This document shows, one piece after another, positions 62,694-64,000 of a stretch of DNA of 64,000 bases. Both the position numbers and the translations under genes were made by a program. The stretch's first letter is position 1. Every line of letters begins with the position of its first letter. A model generated the notes under the pieces. It did no database searches. It saw nothing but the letters and a program-made list of their open reading frames with translations, and was not told the origin of the DNA. Source of the stretch: Haloarcula rubra (GTDB taxonomy: Archaea; Halobacteriota; Halobacteria; Halobacteriales; Haloarculaceae); the NCBI RefSeq assembly GCF_019599465.1, contig NZ_RKLR01000012.1:1-64000 (forward strand), in the 5' to 3' direction.

Positions 62694-63751
62694 ACTGGAA
62701 CCGTTTCACAGCGCTATGATATATCATTCGTTATAGCCTCCGTTGTACTGCCCGGATTAACAGCTTCAGGGCTTGAGCCCAGAGCGTTTGACATGTGACG
62801 CATTCCATGATATCCACTGTATCTCTTTGAGTACAGCCACCTCATCCTATTTGTATTCATCTTTTGTTGTATAAGTGGTTTTTTACCACATTTCATGTTA
62901 GCCTGACATCAAATTTAAATTTTCATCCTATATTATAGCGATATATTTTTATTTTTGCCCTATATTTTGTTTTGGTATCTTTAATATGAGCAACTATCGA
63001 GAACTGTGTACTATCTAACTATGTATCGCTCAAGCGAATACTGCATGTTGGAATACGTCTTTAATAACTGGACTCGCCATTCAGCCACCACTCCACCATT
63101 CGGATCCCTGATTAACAGAATGCAGACGCCCAAGAGAATCGGCAAAGCAAAATCTCCTACGCAGATAGGTCAGTTGATATTGAAGGGATCAGGCGCATAT
63201 AGTAGCCAGAATACAGCTGTAGATGATCTCATCCGGTCCGAAACTCGTGTATAAAACACTTGAAGATGTGTGTGGGCTCACACAAAACTCACGAGAGAAG
63301 CATCTCTTATTGGTAGGACATTATACTCTACGCTAAGAGAATTATAAAAGAGCGAAATAATCACCGTACGGACTAGGTTCGGAGATGTCTGCCGAAGTGT
63401 ACATTCAATCCTGAAGAGGACTACGCTCGCAGAGGTGAAAACACGGCAGGAACAACATTAGCGTGGGACAGAGAGGCACTAATACGCGGGCTACAACATC
63501 GGGGCTCTCTAACCGTTACGCTGACTGAGTAGGTGACGTTGTCAGAGGCTGAGGATCAACCATGTCATGGATGCCGTTACTGTTCCTGCCATTTAGGTGG
63601 GCATACGCATACAATATAAAGATGACGGTACATCATGGTCATTTAGGTTATCCTGCTCAGTTCGTACCAGTGAGAGATTGATCAACAGATCATAAATAGG
63701 GCTGTCGCGGGTCCCATCCAATATCTCACCGCCTTGTCCCCACTATACTGA
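62694..63751. other. AT-rich stretch with no supported gene
   Basis: About 1 kb, notably AT-rich at 62880-63000. On the minus strand at about 63010-63255 a frame includes a hydrophobic segment (ICVGDFALPILLGVCILLI), possibly a remnant of a membrane protein, but it lacks clear limits. No intact gene, tRNA or IS end was found. Confidence 0.4.
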
Positions 63752-64000
63752 TTAACGACCTTTCCATTCAGGTTCTCGATCCTCAAAGAACGCGTCGATA
63801 CCCTCCTTTTTGTCTTCGGTGGCGAACAGCTGTGCGAACAGTTCCGCCTCGTAGTCGATGCCGTCGTTCAGGTCCATCTGTGACGCCGCGCGAACGCTCT
63901 CCTTGGCGTATTGGAGTGCAATAGGGCTCTTTTCCGCGATAGAGTCCGTTATCGATGCGACGGCGTCGTCAAGACCGTCTGGATCGGTCACTTCGTCGAC
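63752..64000 (-). CDS. Enoyl-CoA hydratase/isomerase family, C-terminal part, cut by window edge
   Basis: The frame is open to the window end. The visible 82 residues show the C-terminal helical part of the crotonase family: AEKSPIALQYAKESVRAASQ, then DYEAELFAQLFATEDKKEGI and AFFEDREPEWKGR. The catalytic oxyanion residues lie outside the window. It would act on enoyl-CoA esters in fatty or branched-chain acid metabolism. Confidence 0.88.
   Translation of the reverse strand, partial: VDEVTDPDGLDDAVASITDSIAEKSPIALQYAKESVRAASQMDLNDGIDYEAELFAQLFATEDKKEGIDAFFEDREPEWKGR

Noticed and set aside
1-64000. tRNA, rRNA or CRISPR arrays
   Set aside because: No T-loop consensus with matching stems, no rRNA-like blocks and no regularly spaced repeats were seen by eye; a covariance-model scan could still find a tRNA.

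Overview
The window reads as haloarchaeal (Halobacteria). Evidence: strongly acidic proteins, bacterio-opsin-activator (HTH_10) regulators, HalOD1 and UPF0058 proteins, a PhiH1-type repressor, an archaea-specific SMC-related protein, IS200/IS605-type TnpB elements with terminal hairpins, and TATA boxes 25-35 bp upstream of leaderless starts. No rRNA, tRNA or CRISPR array was seen. The species cannot be named from sequence alone.

Region 1 (1-5.4 kb) is a mobile-element edge: a transposase tail, an orphan DpnII/MboI-type nuclease, a PhiH1-like repressor divergent from a zinc-ribbon protein plus tyrosine recombinase, an ArdC-type antirestriction protein with a small partner, and two frameshifted genes. 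Region 2 (5.9-16 kb) holds two HTH_10 regulators, an acetyltransferase, an MFS permease and a rubrerythrin-like/glutamate dehydrogenase pair cut short by a TnpB element. Region 3 (16-25.3 kb) is a VOC dioxygenase-DoxX-SDR operon with a divergent HxlR regulator, a second TnpB element, a second DoxX, an LUD protein, and two divergent TetR genes with a MATE exporter.

Region 4 (25.6-36.7 kb) is gene-poor and partly decayed. It contains a recombinase-PAS-GAF-HTH_10 fusion, two HalOD1 proteins, a winged-helix regulator, an SMC-related ATPase and MenA. Region 5 (36.9-58.4 kb) is the main metabolic unit, a glucuronide/uronate island. It has a beta-glucuronidase with the uronate-specific N-x-K motif and a complete sugar ABC importer. 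The isomerase route is present (UxaC, UxuB-type SDR, UxuA), as is most of the oxidative route (uronate dehydrogenase, lactonase, KdgD-like dehydratase, 2,5-dioxovalerate dehydrogenase). A second divergent UxuA paralogue lies in the oxidative operon, and an IclR regulator sits between the two arms. Two related universal stress proteins stand at its edges.

Region 6 (58.8-64 kb) is a lower-GC stretch with a TRIC-type membrane protein, FolP, TrpD, PanB and the end of an enoyl-CoA hydratase. The proposed flow is: glucuronides enter by the ABC importer, are cleaved by the glucuronidase, and free uronate goes either through fructuronate and mannonate to 2-keto-3-deoxygluconate, or by oxidation to aldarate, 2,5-dioxovalerate and 2-oxoglutarate.
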